Origin: Ancistrus triradiatus
Taxonomy: Eukaryota; Chordata; Actinopteri; Siluriformes; Loricariidae
Assembly: GCA_025084515.1 (NCBI GenBank)
Contig: JAJAGP010000337.1
Location: forward strand, 161,001 to 225,000
Direction: 5' to 3'
Length of the DNA stretch: 64,000 bases
The notes under the pieces are model-generated. The model saw only the letters and a list, made by a program, of their open reading frames with translations, ran no database searches and had not been told where the DNA came from. Shown piece after piece: positions 45,785 to 58,522 of this stretch (positions within the stretch are counted from its first letter, which is position 1; each line of letters opens with the position of its first letter). A program made the translations under genes and the position numbers.

Positions 45785-46101
45785 GAATAAGAAGAAGAAA
45801 AAGAAAAAGATTATGGAGGAGATGATACTAAAAAATAAGATGATGACAAAAAGAGAGTAAGCAGATGATAAGACAATAAGGAGATACGATGATGATAAAG
45901 AGTCAATAAGGACACAATAAAGAGAGCATTAGGAGACATAAGGGCCAACAAGGAGACGATAGAGAGAAAGTAAGGAGACAATAAAGAGAAGATAACTAGA
46001 TAATAAAGAGACGACAAGAAACAGAAGATCATAAGAAGACCATAAAGTGGCATTAAAAAGATGATAAGGAGTCAATAAGGAGATATTTAGGAGACAATGT
46101 A
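45785..46101. repeat. Purine-rich degenerate tandem repeat
   Basis: About 315 bp almost without C/T pairs, made of variants of 'gatgataaggagacaataa' (14-16-bp period). On the transcribed strand this is a long polypyrimidine stretch in intron 2. Confidence 0.8.
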
Positions 46102-46251
46102 AAATCCCATATCTCCATTATATGAGCTGTGAGACCGTGTGGTGGCTGGAACGAACACAAGAAAACATTTAATGTAACTCTAATAAAAACAGCAGCTGAA
46201 CATCATTAGAGCAGAGCTATTGAGCCAAAAACAAGCAAGCTGCTATGTTGT

Positions 46252-46253
<2 letters not shown>

Positions 46254-46314
<61 letters not shown>
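46254..46314. repeat. (CA)n microsatellite
   Basis: About 30 units, intron 2. Confidence 0.97.
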
Positions 46315-46316
<2 letters not shown>

Positions 46317-46810
46317 AGCAGCTTCTCTCTCAGTCTACTCACTCATAAATAATTCCCGTCCTCATTAATAATTCATTACAACATTCCAAACAACAACATC
46401 CACAATGCGGCTTTGTCTCCAGTCGTGTTGTTCCAGCCTTGTTGCTATGGGAACAGCACATAAAAAAACGTGATTCCCAGATGATTGCGCTTTGTGAGGA
46501 CGTTACACACTCAAAGAACAAAGTAGGTCAGAGTGAAACGGCTCTCTGGGGGATTTACACTGCTGAAGCAGACGGGGGTCGAAACTAATTCTTATGATTC
46601 ATCATAAACGTGGGACAAACTCTCTAACAATTATTAAATACATCTAATATAAAATACCACATACGTACTTTTGTTATTCATTGATTAATGATGAGCTAAT
46701 AACTGTTTCTTTTTATGCTGCAGTGAGACAGTAGAGAGCCCGCTGTGGTACAGCTGATAATCGAGATCACATTAGTGAGGCGAAACCCTGTCACTTTCCC
46801 CTTGCCACTA

Positions 46811-48338
46811 CAGAGGTGCTTGAAAATTTGTGAACCCTTTCAAATTTTCGATATTTCTGCATAAATATGACCTAAAACATCATCAGATTTACACACATGT
46901 CCTGAAAGTTGATAAAGAGAACCCAGTTAAACAAATGAGGCAAAACTTGTTCATTTATTTATTGAGGAACATGATCCAATATTACATATTAGTGAGTGGA
47001 AAAAGTATGTGAACCTCTAGGATTAGCAGTTAGTTTGAAGGTGAAATTAGAGTCAGGTGTTTTCAATCAATGGAATGACAATCAGGTGTGAGGGGGCACC
47101 CTGTTTTATTTAAAGAACAGGGATCTATCAAAGTCTGCTCTTCACAACACGTTTGTGGAAGTGTATCATGGCACGAGCAAAACGGATTTCTGAGGACCTC
47201 AGAAAAAGAGTTGTTGATGCTCTTCAGGTTGGAAAAGGTTACAAAACCATCTCTAAAGAGTTTGGACTCCACCAATCCACAGTCAGACAGATTGTGTACA
47301 AATGGAGGAAATTCAAGACCATTGTTCCCCTCCCCGAAAAGTGATCAAGTCACAAAGATCACACTGACAGCAAGGCATGTCATAGTGTAATAGATCACAA
47401 AGGACCCCAGGGTAACTTCTAAGCAACTGAAGGCCTCTCTCACATTGGCTAATGTTAATGTTCATGAGTCTACCATCAGAAGAACACTGAACAACAATGG
47501 TGTGCATGGCAGGGTTGCAAGGAGAAAGCCACTGCTCTCCAAAAAGAACATTGCTGCTCGCCTGCAGTTTGCTAAAGATCACGTGGACAAGCCATAAGGA
47601 TATTGGAAGAATGTTTTGTGGCCGGATGAGATCAAAATAAAACTTTTTGGTTAAAAGAAAGCGTTATGTTTGGAGAAAGGAAAGCACTGCATTCCAGCAT
47701 AACAACCTTATCCCATCTGTGAAACATGGTGGTGGTAGTATCATGGTTTGGGCCAATTTTGCTGCATCTGGGCCAGGACAGCTTGCCATCATTGATGGAA
47801 AAATTAATTCTGAATTAAATCTAAAGGAAAATGTCACGACATTAAGCACACAAGTCGTTCTACCAAAGAATGGTTAAAGAATAACGCTGATGTTTTGAAA
47901 TGGCCAAGTCAAAGTCCTGACCTTAATCCAATCTACATGTTGCGGAAGGACCTGAAGCGAGCAGCTAATTTGAGGAAACCCACCAACATCCCAAAGTTGA
48001 AGCTGTTCTGTATGGAAGAATGGGCTAAAATTCCTCCAAGCCGGTGTGCAGGACTGATCAACAGTTACAGAAAATATTTAGTTGCAGTTATTGGTGCACA
48101 GGGGGGGTCATAAGTGATACTGAAAGTGATACTGTTCACATACTTTTGCCACTCATTAATATGTAATATTGGATCATTTTCCTCAACAAATAAATGACCA
48201 AGTATAATATTTTTGTCTCATTTGTTTAACTGGGTTCTCTTTATCTACTACATCATCTAAATCTGGTGATGTTTTAGGTCATATTTATGCAGAAATATAG
48301 AAAATTCTAAAGGGTTTACAAACTTTCAAGCACCACTG
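46811..48338 (+). mobile_element. Tc1-like transposon, gtggtgcttgaaag family, most complete copy
   Basis: 1528 bp with inverted ends 'cagaggtgcttgaaaatttg' and 'caaactttcaagcaccactg', TA at both borders (46809-46810, 48339-48340). Contains the whole transposase region apart from short deletions. Intron 2. Confidence 0.94.
47168..48113 (+). pseudogene. Tc1 transposase pseudogene, near full length
   Basis: The HTH region is open (MARAKRISEDLRKRVVDALQ, then KGYKTISKEFGLHQSTVRQI) to a stop at about 47341. Later frames give TSKQLKASLTLANVNVHEST, NNGVHGRVARRKPLLSKKNI and VKHGGGSIMVWANFAASGPG, ending AVIGAQGGS and stop. Catalytic damage: the WTDETK block reads W-PDEIK, about 60 bp with the second Asp (QDND) are deleted between NVTT and the KHTS-type codons, and NPIENLW is NPIYMLR, losing the Glu. 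It cannot be active. Confidence 0.9.
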
Positions 48339-49085
48339 TATATTATGTTCTCATCAGTGAAAGGTAGCAGGGGAAAAATGCAGACTGATTCCTTCTATCT
48401 GAGCATCAGAACAACGTTACAGAACCAAGATTATTCAGAGAATGTGGTTCAAGTACAAGAATTTAGCCCACCACCTCTGGGACCTAGGTTATCGGCAGTG
48501 CCTTCTGACCTGCTTGGGCATCACATGCAGACATGACTGGCTGAGTGAGGGAATGGAGAGTGATCGAGGGATCATCCACCTGATGCTGCACCAGGCATCC
48601 CTTACCAGCCCTGCGATGGAATAGCACCTCCTTCAGAGCACTTCAGCACATTACTCATGTGCTCGGTGTTCTCTGAGAATAAGTGTCTAGTCCCGGAGTG
48701 CATTTTCTAACAATAAAAATAACTATTGACATAAATGTACATGCTATAACCACCATTAACAGTACTGCTGAGTGTCCTGAGTTAAATAAATATAAACTGA
48801 CCATATTTACAATTGGTACTGATGATCTACTTGTGATTGTGAACGCCTGTTTTTGGAAGTTATGCTAGTAGTTTGTCAGTTATGATAAACTTAACGTTAC
48901 CAGTGTGAACATGTATAGAGATGTTTACCACACAGAGCAAGTAATAAGTGCATGGTGCCAAAAAGTTTACACACTCAGGTCAGACAGGCTGTGATTGGAC
49001 AGAAGCTGAGGGACTATTAAAAATACAAAACTAAAACACACACAAAACACATGCATGCACATTTCAGGGGGTAGCAGATTCTCAC
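48339..49085. other. Intron 2 next to exon 2, no feature recognised
   Basis: Unassigned. Some weak similarity of 48480-48620 to SINE S3 cannot be confirmed by eye. Confidence 0.4.
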
Positions 49086-49196
49086 CTCTGGTGTGTTTTT
49101 CTTAAACTCGCGGCTCTGGTCAATGAGCTTCTTCCTTGACTGTTCGCTTTCATCTTGTCTGTTGGCGAGAAGCGTGGCAGTTGTGTCTAATTCTCT
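49086..49196 (-). CDS. cux1: cux1 exon 2 (N-terminal coiled coil)
   Basis: An exon of 111 nt (37 codons, phase 0 at both ends). The acceptor is ...tttcctccag and the donor is GAG|gtgaga. The translation begins RELDTTATLLANRQDESEQS, continues with a KK/LIDQSREFKK stretch and ends NTPE. This matches vertebrate CUX1/CASP exon 2 with only conservative changes (human has A for the first T after RELD-T and V for the first L of LL). It is a charged, heptad-rich helix at the start of the coiled coil common to CUX1 p200 and CASP. In p200 the N-terminal region is known to inhibit DNA binding. The longer reading frame through 49250 runs into intron and is not coding beyond the splice sites. Confidence 0.95.
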
Positions 49197-51700
49197 CTGG
49201 AGGAAAAAACACACACAACTCATCACATGGGGCACTGCTGGGGGTCTCATTTACATGCACACCTAAACAACACAACACAGGACTCCCACTGCACCAGAAA
49301 CCATCAGAACATGAGAATACCGCCAACAGAGCAAGTTAAATGTGGGCAGAAATCTGGCACCGCACCCCACACACACTCACAGTGGGTGACATGTCTGTGA
49401 AAATTTATAGCCCTTAATATTTTAGCGCGATTTTAAGAGCGGCGTCAGATCTACGCACAACGAATCTGCACCCTGACCTCGCTCCTCCCTCCCAAACATA
49501 ACGTCCAGAGCCAGGTGGATCCTCAACAACCAAACTGGGCTGTACCTTGCTAGTCTAACAGTACACATTATGCCAGGCTATGCCACCCACACCCATCTGA
49601 ATGCACAGCTTCTGTGTAATGCCCACATATGGACTCCAGATGCTCAGGCCTCATGCCACAGCAACACAAACACAAAACACACAAACAAACAAATCTGCTC
49701 TGCGTCTCTTGCACACCTTTAGACACTGCTGTTAACGTTGCGCTTTACATGCGTGTTTACAGAGTGAGCAGAGCTGCTGCGTTACCCTCCAGAGCTTTGG
49801 GAGGATGGATGTGGCCTCAGAATTGATGGAGTGAATCAAGGACTTAGAAAGAAGCTGGTACAGCAGAGCAGCACAGGAATGCTGCAGAAGAGGCACTGGA
49901 TGCCACCTCCCTCCCTCCCTCCCTCCGTTAGGTGTAAACCCTCAAGAGTGATTAGCACACGCCGTCGTTACGCTTATTATGCAAACTAATAGGCTAATCA
50001 CTTAAAAACCTGATTACCAAGGGGCCCCGTGGTTCCTCATTTAGCGCACCAGTCTCTCAGTGCCTCTCCAGCTGAGAGAGAGAGAGACACGGAAGCAATT
50101 CAAGATTATTAATGTTGCATTCCTCCTCTTCATCATCGTCACTGATACAGAAAAAGAGAGAATCTCCAACCAAATGGAACTTTACTGTGCAAACTACCAA
50201 AATACCACTCCTTCCATTTTTCCACAGAAAATGTTGGAGGTGCTGGTGCCTAAGCAATTGAGCATAAGCACAAGCACTGGCACTGTGTCGGTGGAAAAAC
50301 TGCTACCGTAGTCCATTCTGACCCTGATGCCACACCAACTAGCCCAAAACCACCAGTGGGCCACAGGGTCTCTTGCCAGTGAAGTTCAGTTCAGATTGAC
50401 ACGTCCCAACCAAAACAGAAATGAATAAAAGCTCATGAACTAAGCACTTGCACTATAAATATTTCTGTATTAAATTAAAATATTTCAATGTAAATTTTAA
50501 ATAGATTATTCTATTAGAATATAAAAATCTAATGAACCTGACCCTCAAAATCTCTCCATCTAATTTTGATTAGCCATTTTTTAGATTTTAACTTGCAAGT
50601 CTATAAAACCTTACACATTGTAAACCTCAACATAGTGATTATCAGTGAATCCCTACTGACCACGCCCACACTGTACCCATATTTGGGGTTATAATGTTTA
50701 GCGTAAGCAGTCTATAACAGATAAACACATTAAACAGGATCAGCAAGTTGGATTAAACCATGAGTTTGCTAATAGCCATGCCACGCTGATCTTATCAGAC
50801 CTGTGTTTACATGTACATATTTGCAGCCAGGCTTGACGTCCCACGCTGTGTGTGGTGGAGGAGGGATAGAGGTGGTGTTGTGTTTTGGGGGGAGGGGGGA
50901 CTGTTAAAGGAACTGCTCTCTTAATAGCCTTATAATTTTCCTAATGGCTGCGTTCAGCTGTCTGGCAGCACTGAGCTCGTCTGTGTTAATTTCTGCTCTG
51001 TACTAAATGCTGATGGAACAGATTACGAGGCTCCCAGCTCTCCAGTGAGTGCGAGTATGGAAGTCAAGAAAAACCAGGCCAGAATCGGTGAGAATTATGC
51101 TAGAAGGATGTAATTCTGTATCTTCTGACTGATCCTCACCAGTCCTAAGCCAGAGAACGGATCACGGTGGTAAAAAATGTCCCATCTTCGGGTTTTTTTT
51201 GTTTGAGTTCATGGTTCAAGCTGGATCACGTCTGATTCCAAACCAAGCAGAACTCCTGTGTGACTCAGTAAGACTCCATCGTCAGGCTATCATTGGGAAA
51301 ATTACACCAAACAAACACAATCCTCGTGCGAGTGGGAGAAAGAGGGCGAAACCCCAAATTTGGAGCTGACGTTGGCGACGTTCAGAGATTTTGCCTCGTC
51401 AGCGCTGACTAATGCTCACAGCTGTGTACACAACACACTTCTGCCTGCCATTGCATCTTTCTGCCCCCATTAGCCACATCTGCAGCAACTGCCCCTGTCG
51501 GAGCTGCTCTGGATCATTTATCAGGAAGTTTCAGCTTAAACTGATTAAAGCAAAAATAGAAATCTAACACATCTGTGTTTATTTGGACCATTCTGTACAA
51601 AACCTCTATACAAAACCTTTAAAATGTTATCAAGTGACTGGTTTCTTTTTTATTTCAATTAGAAACACCATATTGAACCCAAACACACACAAACAGATCA
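49197..51700. other. Intron 1, near exon 2; no exon 1
   Basis: Mostly unique. A CCCT tract at 49905-49926. No MAANVGSMFQYWKRFD-type exon in either strand here. The frame at 50060-50311 is not supported. Confidence 0.5.
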
Positions 51701-51704
51701 TCAG

Positions 51705-52080
51705 AGAAATATATACACTCACTTTGATCACTTTATTAGGTACACCACTCAGTTCCATTTACCATACAGAAGAACTTTGTAGTTCTACAATTATAGACTG
51801 AAGTCCATCTGTTTCTCTTCATACTTTGTCCGTCTCCTTTATTCTGCTCTCTAATAGTCAGGACCCCCACATGACCACCACAGATCAGGTACTATTTGGG
51901 TGGAGGATCATTCTCAGCACTGCACCAACAATGATGTGTTAGTGATGTGGTGGGGTGTTAGTGCGTGTTGTGCTGGTACAAGTGGATCAGACACAGCTCA
52001 TGCTGAAGTTTTCACACACTGTGTGTTCACTCACTGTGCACTCGTTAGACACATCTACTATATTACTACAGCTTGTAGTA
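51705..52080 (-). mobile_element. MITE-like repeat R2, reverse copy
   Basis: 'cactcactttgatcactttattaggtacac' start, 'gaccaccacagatcaggtactatttgggtggaggatcattctc', 'gtgttgtgctggtacaagtggatcagacaca', 'cacacactgtgtgttcac'; these are the inverse of blocks at 12.9-13.2 kb. Confidence 0.65.
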
Positions 52081-52689
52081 AAATATATATATAAAGTCAG
52101 AGGCAGTAGCTCATCTGTCGTTAAATAAGACAATTTGATAAATGACCAACCATAAACATAAGGACGCTTGTTTAAAGACAGTTACACAAGGAAACAAACA
52201 AAGGTAAAGCTTTTCCAATTAATTCAGCAACTGTCATGTCATCATGACATTTTTATATCTTACATAACTTGTATCTCCGTTTCTACCTGCTCTATCAACA
52301 ACAAACAAAAACCAACATCAAGTCTGAAGCAGCACATTTTCTACACATCTCATGAAGCCATGTCATTGAGAACCATCATTATTTACGATACAACTCGACA
52401 TCTCAACGCGTCCTGTTCTCCTGTCTGATTGTGATTAAGCTCCTAGTGTGAGCCCATACCTGCACTCACAGATTAAACTGCATCAGGAAATCAACAGGAA
52501 ATAAAAACAATCTGATACTGGTCCAGGATCAGACCTACTGCTAAGCACGATGTCATTCTACAGCACTAAATACATTTTGTTTAGCTGTGGATGATCAATC
52601 AGTACATAAAAAAAATGAACAGCAAACCTGTGTTTTATTTGGAACAGGGACAGACTTCTATAAAGGTTTGCAGCTTACTCTACTGTCAG

Positions 52690-53300
52690 GAGTACTTAGA
52701 ATATAATAACTATATTAGAGATTCACTGAATGCTCTGCTGTTTAAAAAAAAAAAAAGATAGCAGGGCCTGTTGGCATACATTGTGCCTGGCTCTGCGCTT
52801 TCGTTAGCTTTAGCCTCTTTGACTTTGTTTCCATTGTCAAACTCTGCATATTCAGTGGGGTGATGTTGTTTTAAACATCTTATTAAATTCGTTCTTCCAA
52901 TCACTTTCGGAGTTCTTCCTGCACGGATTATTTTTCGCCATGTATGTCATCCAAACAACACACTGTAAACAGCTTCCATGCCAAAGACATGGTTGTGTTC
53001 AAAATGGATCAGTATCCCCTTCATTAGTGTCCCTACTACCTCATCAGTAAGGCGGTATTTAGGGAGACTACTTAGTTGACTAAGGAGCATTCAAAACAAA
53101 CCGAAATCTACAACGCTTCCTTCTCATCAACATGTCAGCAAACAAGCCCAGCAAACAAATGTCTCTTAAGCAAACCCTCGAGTGTACACACCTGAACTGA
53201 ATCATAGTTAGTAAAAGCACTGTGCGATTCATGTGTGGCTGACCGGCACTAAACCGGTTATATGAGACTGAATGCCCGATCACTGCCTAAAGCCGTTCAC
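52690..53300 (-). mobile_element. hAT-type transposon fragment with BED-finger remnant (copy c)
   Basis: On minus the ATG at about 52940 starts MAKNNPCRKNSESDWKNEF; after a frame change the 52710-52904 frame gives VIGRTNLIRCLKQHHPTEYA, the His-rich second half of a zf-BED finger typical of hAT transposases. The 5' non-coding part (to about 53300) matches copies a and b at 20.5 and 22.0 kb. Truncated early; no catalytic domain. Confidence 0.72.
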
Positions 53301-53319
53301 GCTACATCCACCTGAATAC

Positions 53320-53878
53320 ACTACCTAGCCAAAAAAATAAATAAATAAATAAATAAATACCCTCACCACCTGGATTTAACAAAGCAAATAGATAAGAGCC
53401 TCCCATTGGATAATTACTGCATTGGTAATTATTTTTTCAGCTGGCAACAAGTTATTTAACCCCAACTGATATAGTGAGGAGCTTCTCATTTTGTTAAACA
53501 ACCATGTCGAAAAACATCCTGTGGTCGTGGAAAAGATGCTAAAGACGTTGATCTAAGGAGACTGCTGAACCTACTTAAATTGAGTTAAGAAGTGTCCAAC
53601 GCATTATTAAAAAGAAAAAATCTTTAATGATCGTGATCGGTGATCACTTAAACGTTTGATGAAATTAAATCGTAGAAAAACAACAGTAGAACTTAGGGAT
53701 ATGTTTAATAGTGAAATAAGATCATTTACCCACCCACAATGCGAAGGGAACTCAAGGACAGCTGTGTAGCCTTAAGAAAACCACTAGTCCGTGAGGCTAA
53801 CCGGCAAAAACGGCTTTAGTTTGCTAGGGAGCATAAAGATTGGACTCTGGCACAATGGAAAAAGTTTTACCCATGCTG
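53320..53878 (+). mobile_element. Tc1-like transposon, 5' fragment (tgccaaaa/ctagccaaaa family)
   Basis: Begins 'acactacctagccaaaaaaataaataaat'. A transposase remnant follows from an ATG at 53504 (MSKNILWSWKRC…). DNA landmarks are 'ttgagttaagaagtgtccaacgcattattaaaa', 'aatgatcgtgatcggtgatcacttaaacg' and 'gctagggagcataaagattggactctgg'. Ends at about 53878 with no catalytic part. Confidence 0.8.
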
Positions 53879-54504
53879 TTCGGTGAAGTCACTCTACTCA
53901 GCACTTCTAGCGGTCAAAAATATTCCAAATCTGCTGCCTATTTGTGAGAGCGGTGTTTCTGCTATGGTACTGGAAATGAACTGGTATATCACCCAGCACT
54001 AGTTATAACTTCATCCATTTTTCTGATCATACAGTGCAAGTATTCTTAATAAAAGTAATCCTTAAAAACTCTCTTCCCTTGTGCATAGCTCACAATCTGT
54101 ATGAGATACCAGAGTGTAATCCCATGACACTAACACAACGTTCTGTACAGCAGATTTCAGACACGAAAACATCACACGTCACGTCTTTGTTTCAGATCTG
54201 CAGCATTACTGAGCTTCTTCAGTTATCTGAGGCTTAGCTGAAGCACAGAGTTGGCTAACGGCCTGTAACGCCGTGCCAACAAGGCGCGTGTGTGTGTGTG
54301 TGGTCACGGTGCTGTGATTGCGTGTTGTTGGCGCCACTCCCTCCAGGCTCTTGGGTTTGTGAGCATGACTCGTACACTCCGTTTAACCATTGTGTTCTCA
54401 GCCTGTAAAAGCTGCAGCCTGATATTGGCCCCCCATTTAATAACAAAGGGGGCGGAGCACAGAACACGCGCACACAGACAGACAGACAGACACACACACG
54501 TTTG
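53879..54504. other. Intron 1, no feature recognised
   Basis: Unassigned apart from a short GT tract at 54289-54302. Confidence 0.5.
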
Positions 54505-54712
54505 TTTTGCTATCATTGTGAGGACTTTCCATTGACAATGATTACTGTAGGTAATTAATGCTACACCTACCCCTAACCCTAACCGCAGTAATCTAAAGTT
54601 TTGGTTTTTCAAATAAAAGTTGCCATTTTTGTAAAAATACAGTCCTCATGTCAAAAATGCCAGGTTTTCCTGCCATTATAAGAACATTTGGTCCTCACAA
54701 GGATAGGAAGAC
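54505..54712. repeat. Interspersed repeat R3
   Basis: 'tgtgaggactttccattgacaatgattactgtaggtaattaatgctacacctacccctaaccctaacc' through 'cctcacaaggataggaagac'. Fullest copy of R3. Confidence 0.7.
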
Positions 54713-56050
54713 AAGATGTGTACACACATACACACACATGTACACATACAGAGCTAGCCCAAGTGCAGAGAGAGACACTAATATTTGCTTGAAGGCTTGA
54801 AATAACAGCAGAGAGTGTCAGACAGAAACTAATAAGCTGCACAAGGTTTGGATGGAGGCTCCAGTTCATTTTGAACCCATGTGGAACAGAAGCCCCTGCT
54901 CTCTCCCCCACCTGTTTTCTTCTTTATACCTCCATAATGCTGACATGAGGCTAGACCTGCTCTTGACATCAGGTTAAAGCCTGATGGAGAAACGCATGGT
55001 ATCAGATTTAATACCATAATTACTTACTAATTATACTCTGCATCAGAAGTATTTCTGCATCAGAAAGACTTCAATAAATAACATTTATTCCAACATCCAC
55101 CACAAGGACCTTGGTTTGAGTATTGGAGGTGCCTTCTGCCTGAGTTGACCTTCTCAAGTAGGACTGACTGACTGAGTCTTTGGGATAGCCACCAAGTATG
55201 TGTTGTATACTTCAGTAAACTAAATTGGTGAGGTATATTAATCGTACAAATTGTATCCCCCCCCCCCACCCCCACCCCCATAAGCAGAAAGGATTTTTGT
55301 TGAGTCATATATCCTGTTACTAAAACTAATTTACAATACTGATATTTCAGACTACATTTGAAAAAACAAAGCTGAAGCTAGCTGAAGTTTAAAGCAGCAT
55401 TTCAATATTAAAAATGGTATGAAAAGGCAAAAAGCAATCCCATATTATATCTGCAGGTCAACAATTTACAAACTTAAATTCTAAATTACATTCTGCTCCT
55501 TGTTTAGTGACTTATTTGCAGGGGATGTTTGTGATGTAAAACCATTTGCTGTCTGTAAATTTCAGCTAATACACACTGGGTAAAGCTAAAAAACTAAAAC
55601 AGATGACAAGGCCAGCCCTGAGGGACCCCAGGGTTTATCAGTAATATCCAACGTCCTGTTACAGCACCGGCCTTTGGCCAACACGTCCCAAACCTGAAGC
55701 AAAAGCTAAACTAAACAAAACTAAGCTGCTTTTAATACACACACACACACACAATGTTAACGGTATCTATTCTTTTTAGAAGATCAGAAACCAGCAGGAA
55801 TCGTGGGATGGAGCTCAAGCATCTCCTCAACAACCTCCCTAATCTACAGCCACATACCACGAATGCTTCCAGAGCTATGGCACGTCTAATTATGAGAAAT
55901 TACAGCGCTCATGTGGGAGGAGGAAGAAGAGCAGGATGAGGGGAGAGGCGTCATATAAATGAATAACCTGCATTACTTCATAGCTGATGATTTATTATCT
56001 GTGATTACAGTTCAGCAGGAAGATTAAACCCATAGCTTCTAAAGGTTCTG
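54713..56050. other. Intron 1, no feature recognised
   Basis: Includes a C-rich run (55258-55280) and a short CA tract (55738-55753). Confidence 0.5.
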
Positions 56051-56079
56051 TACCAAAAATAATAACAATGAGCAGCACT

Positions 56080-56690
56080 ACAATTGTTCTACTTTTACCT
56101 AACCACATCTTTTCTCCTCTCACTTTTCTCACAGCTCCTTTTCATTCTTCCATTTCAGTATATATCTTCTTATACATTTTTCCTTTATGAGTTCTCTTTG
56201 CTTTTGGACTTCTTTTCTTGGATCATAATTTATTTCTTCTCCCGTAAATTACTTTGCTTCTTTACTACTCCTTTCTTCCCTCATTACCTTCTTTTAACCC
56301 CTATTTTTGCTGTCATTTATTTTTCAATTACTTTTCTTTCAGTGCTCCAATATTGTTTTTTGTTTGGCCATCACTTTGTCACTTCCCTTTTCTAAATTTA
56401 TTAATTTTGTCTTTTCTGACATTCATCATTTATTTTTCCCCCATTTCCAGCCACTTGTTTCTTTCTTCCTCCGTTCATCACTTCTTCTTTACTTTCTTCC
56501 TTCTCTCCCTTTTTCCTCCCTCAATGCATTTTTCTTCTCTTGTCTGTACCGGCTATTTCTACGATCCTTCACTGTTACCCATACATCTTGCTTTTTCTTT
56601 TCTTTCTTTCTGTCTTACTTATTTTTCATTGCACAAATCCTTCATTTTTATTCTTCTTTTTCTCATATTCATTCTTTTGTGTCAGTAAAC
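56080..56690. repeat. Pyrimidine-rich tract
   Basis: About 600 bp dominated by T and C. All three plus frames are open for long distances and look like Phe/Leu/Ser membrane proteins, purely from composition. On the transcribed minus strand this is a purine-rich intron stretch. Confidence 0.8.
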
Positions 56691-58050
56691 AATAAAACCA
56701 GAAGAGGACCCGACTTTGTGAGGTGGCTCATCTCAGCATGATTTCTTTCATTACGTTTACATAATGAAGACGTGTAGCAGAGGAATTCAGAAACTGTTTA
56801 AATTGGCCGAATGCAACAGCCCACACAGTCCCGCATGCCGCGAGCGTTTCACCTCTAATGAAGTATAAGCACAAGTGCAGCAAGAACAAAAGCTACAGTG
56901 TTGATAAGAAACAAAGGGTTTTTTCCCCTCTCACTGAACGTAAATGCAGGTCATGTAGATACAGTTCATTAGTGATGAGTGAATATTAAGCCCGTGTGGG
57001 AGTGAATGCTCTGTGTGTTTTGTAGACATTGCCAGTAGGTGGGTATAAACACATACAGACACCGATTGTTAGCCAGAACGAGCTCGTATTGTCGCGTGAC
57101 TCTAAACTGAATGACGTGAGCACAATGATCTTTATCTGCAAGCTGTGGCAGAGGGCAGAAAGTGGGGCACATACCCACGCCCGTGTGTGATGAAGAAGAC
57201 AAAATGAGCATCCACACACCCACGTCTCATATCACGCTGCTTTACTCCAGTGCTGCGGTTTCGTTAACTACATGATCCGCCCCCCACACATTTCCACCTG
57301 CTTGATTGAACCTGAGTGATATCACAGGCAGCACACCAACTCTTACACAGGGGGAGCAGAGGATTTGGCAGAGGTCTAATGGTGTGTTTTGAACACCACA
57401 ACAAAGTTTTCTCCTGACTTTATCGGATACGAAAGCACAGTGCAGCGTGGGATGTGTGCTTTCGCTTTTTACTACACAAACCAGAACTTCAGAAGCGTGT
57501 TATATCAGGACTCGTTTATCTTCATGCTCCAACAACTCGGGTTGAGCAGATCTGAGGAAGTCATGTTGTGAACTCAGAGTAGCTGTGGATGAAATGAGCT
57601 GACATCATTTTGGACTCCAATTGTTTCCTTTCAAGAAAAAGGACTAACAAAACAAACAAACAAAACCAGGCATCTAAGATCAAACACGAAGAGCATTTCA
57701 CGTTCAGGGAAACTCCAGAGGGTTCAGACTGACACAAAGTGTCAGATCATTTTGTGATAGCAGATGTGTCTGGGAGTCCAAGAGTGCTTAAACTATGGAT
57801 GAGTGGGTTTACTTCAGCTGTTCTTTGCTTTTGAATTTGTCTTTATATAAATGTTTAAAGTGGCATCAAGTGAGTGTCTTATGTTTTCTTTCTTTAAATC
57901 AGCACAACAAAACCAATGTGACATGATCATTCTTTGTTACACCCTACGCAAAAACTCTGCACCTAAAAACACACAAAACAACCACAAACAAAATCAAAAA
58001 ACCTTCTGAGTGATAAAACATGGAAGATACACACACAAATGAAAATTAAA
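56691..58050. other. Intron 1, no feature recognised
   Basis: Unassigned sequence. Confidence 0.5.
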
Positions 58051-58228
58051 CGCACCACAGGGCCGGCAGAAGCCACTGTTGAAACACCAGGAGGTGATCT
58101 TTGGCAAGCATCTAGACACAGCCAATCGTGCCTGGACGTGACCCCACCCCAGCCAGAAGTCACCACCAGGTCAGGATCCCTGTGGTGGTGAGCTAGCGAA
58201 TTAGATCTCTGCACCACCCTAGCACCAT
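58051..58228 (-). mobile_element. SINE-like repeat (S3), diverged
   Basis: 'agacacagccaatcgtgcctgg', 'ggtggtgagctagcgaattagatctctgcaccacc' resemble the 38.45 and 62.33 kb copies. Confidence 0.45.
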
Positions 58229-58522
58229 ATCAGAATTTACAGATATTGTTCTCAAACACTACTGCATCTCTGCTTCCACTGCTGCTGCTGATAAAACCAC
58301 TTAAATGCTCTGCCCTTTGGTTAATCATCAGAAATGGTAATAATATTCCAATGAATGCAGTGACTGTCCTGTACCAGTTTACCAGTCAAAACAAACAAAA
58401 TCATTTCATGTCATATCTGTAATATTCAACACATCTCTTTATATTGTCTTTTTGTTAGATTTCATTTCTATGCTTAGATTTGATTTAACTCTATGGTGAC
58501 ACCTGCACCAAGAGAAATTGTA

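Noticed and set aside
54568..54584. CCCTAACCCTAACC as an interstitial telomere repeat
   Set aside because: Only two units and part of repeat R3, whose other copies have ACCCCTAACCTC or ACCCCTAACG instead.
56084..56741. Frames that look like multi-pass membrane proteins (Phe/Leu/Ser)
   Set aside because: Three overlapping plus frames are open simultaneously in a pyrimidine-rich tract; no homology, no splice or start context.
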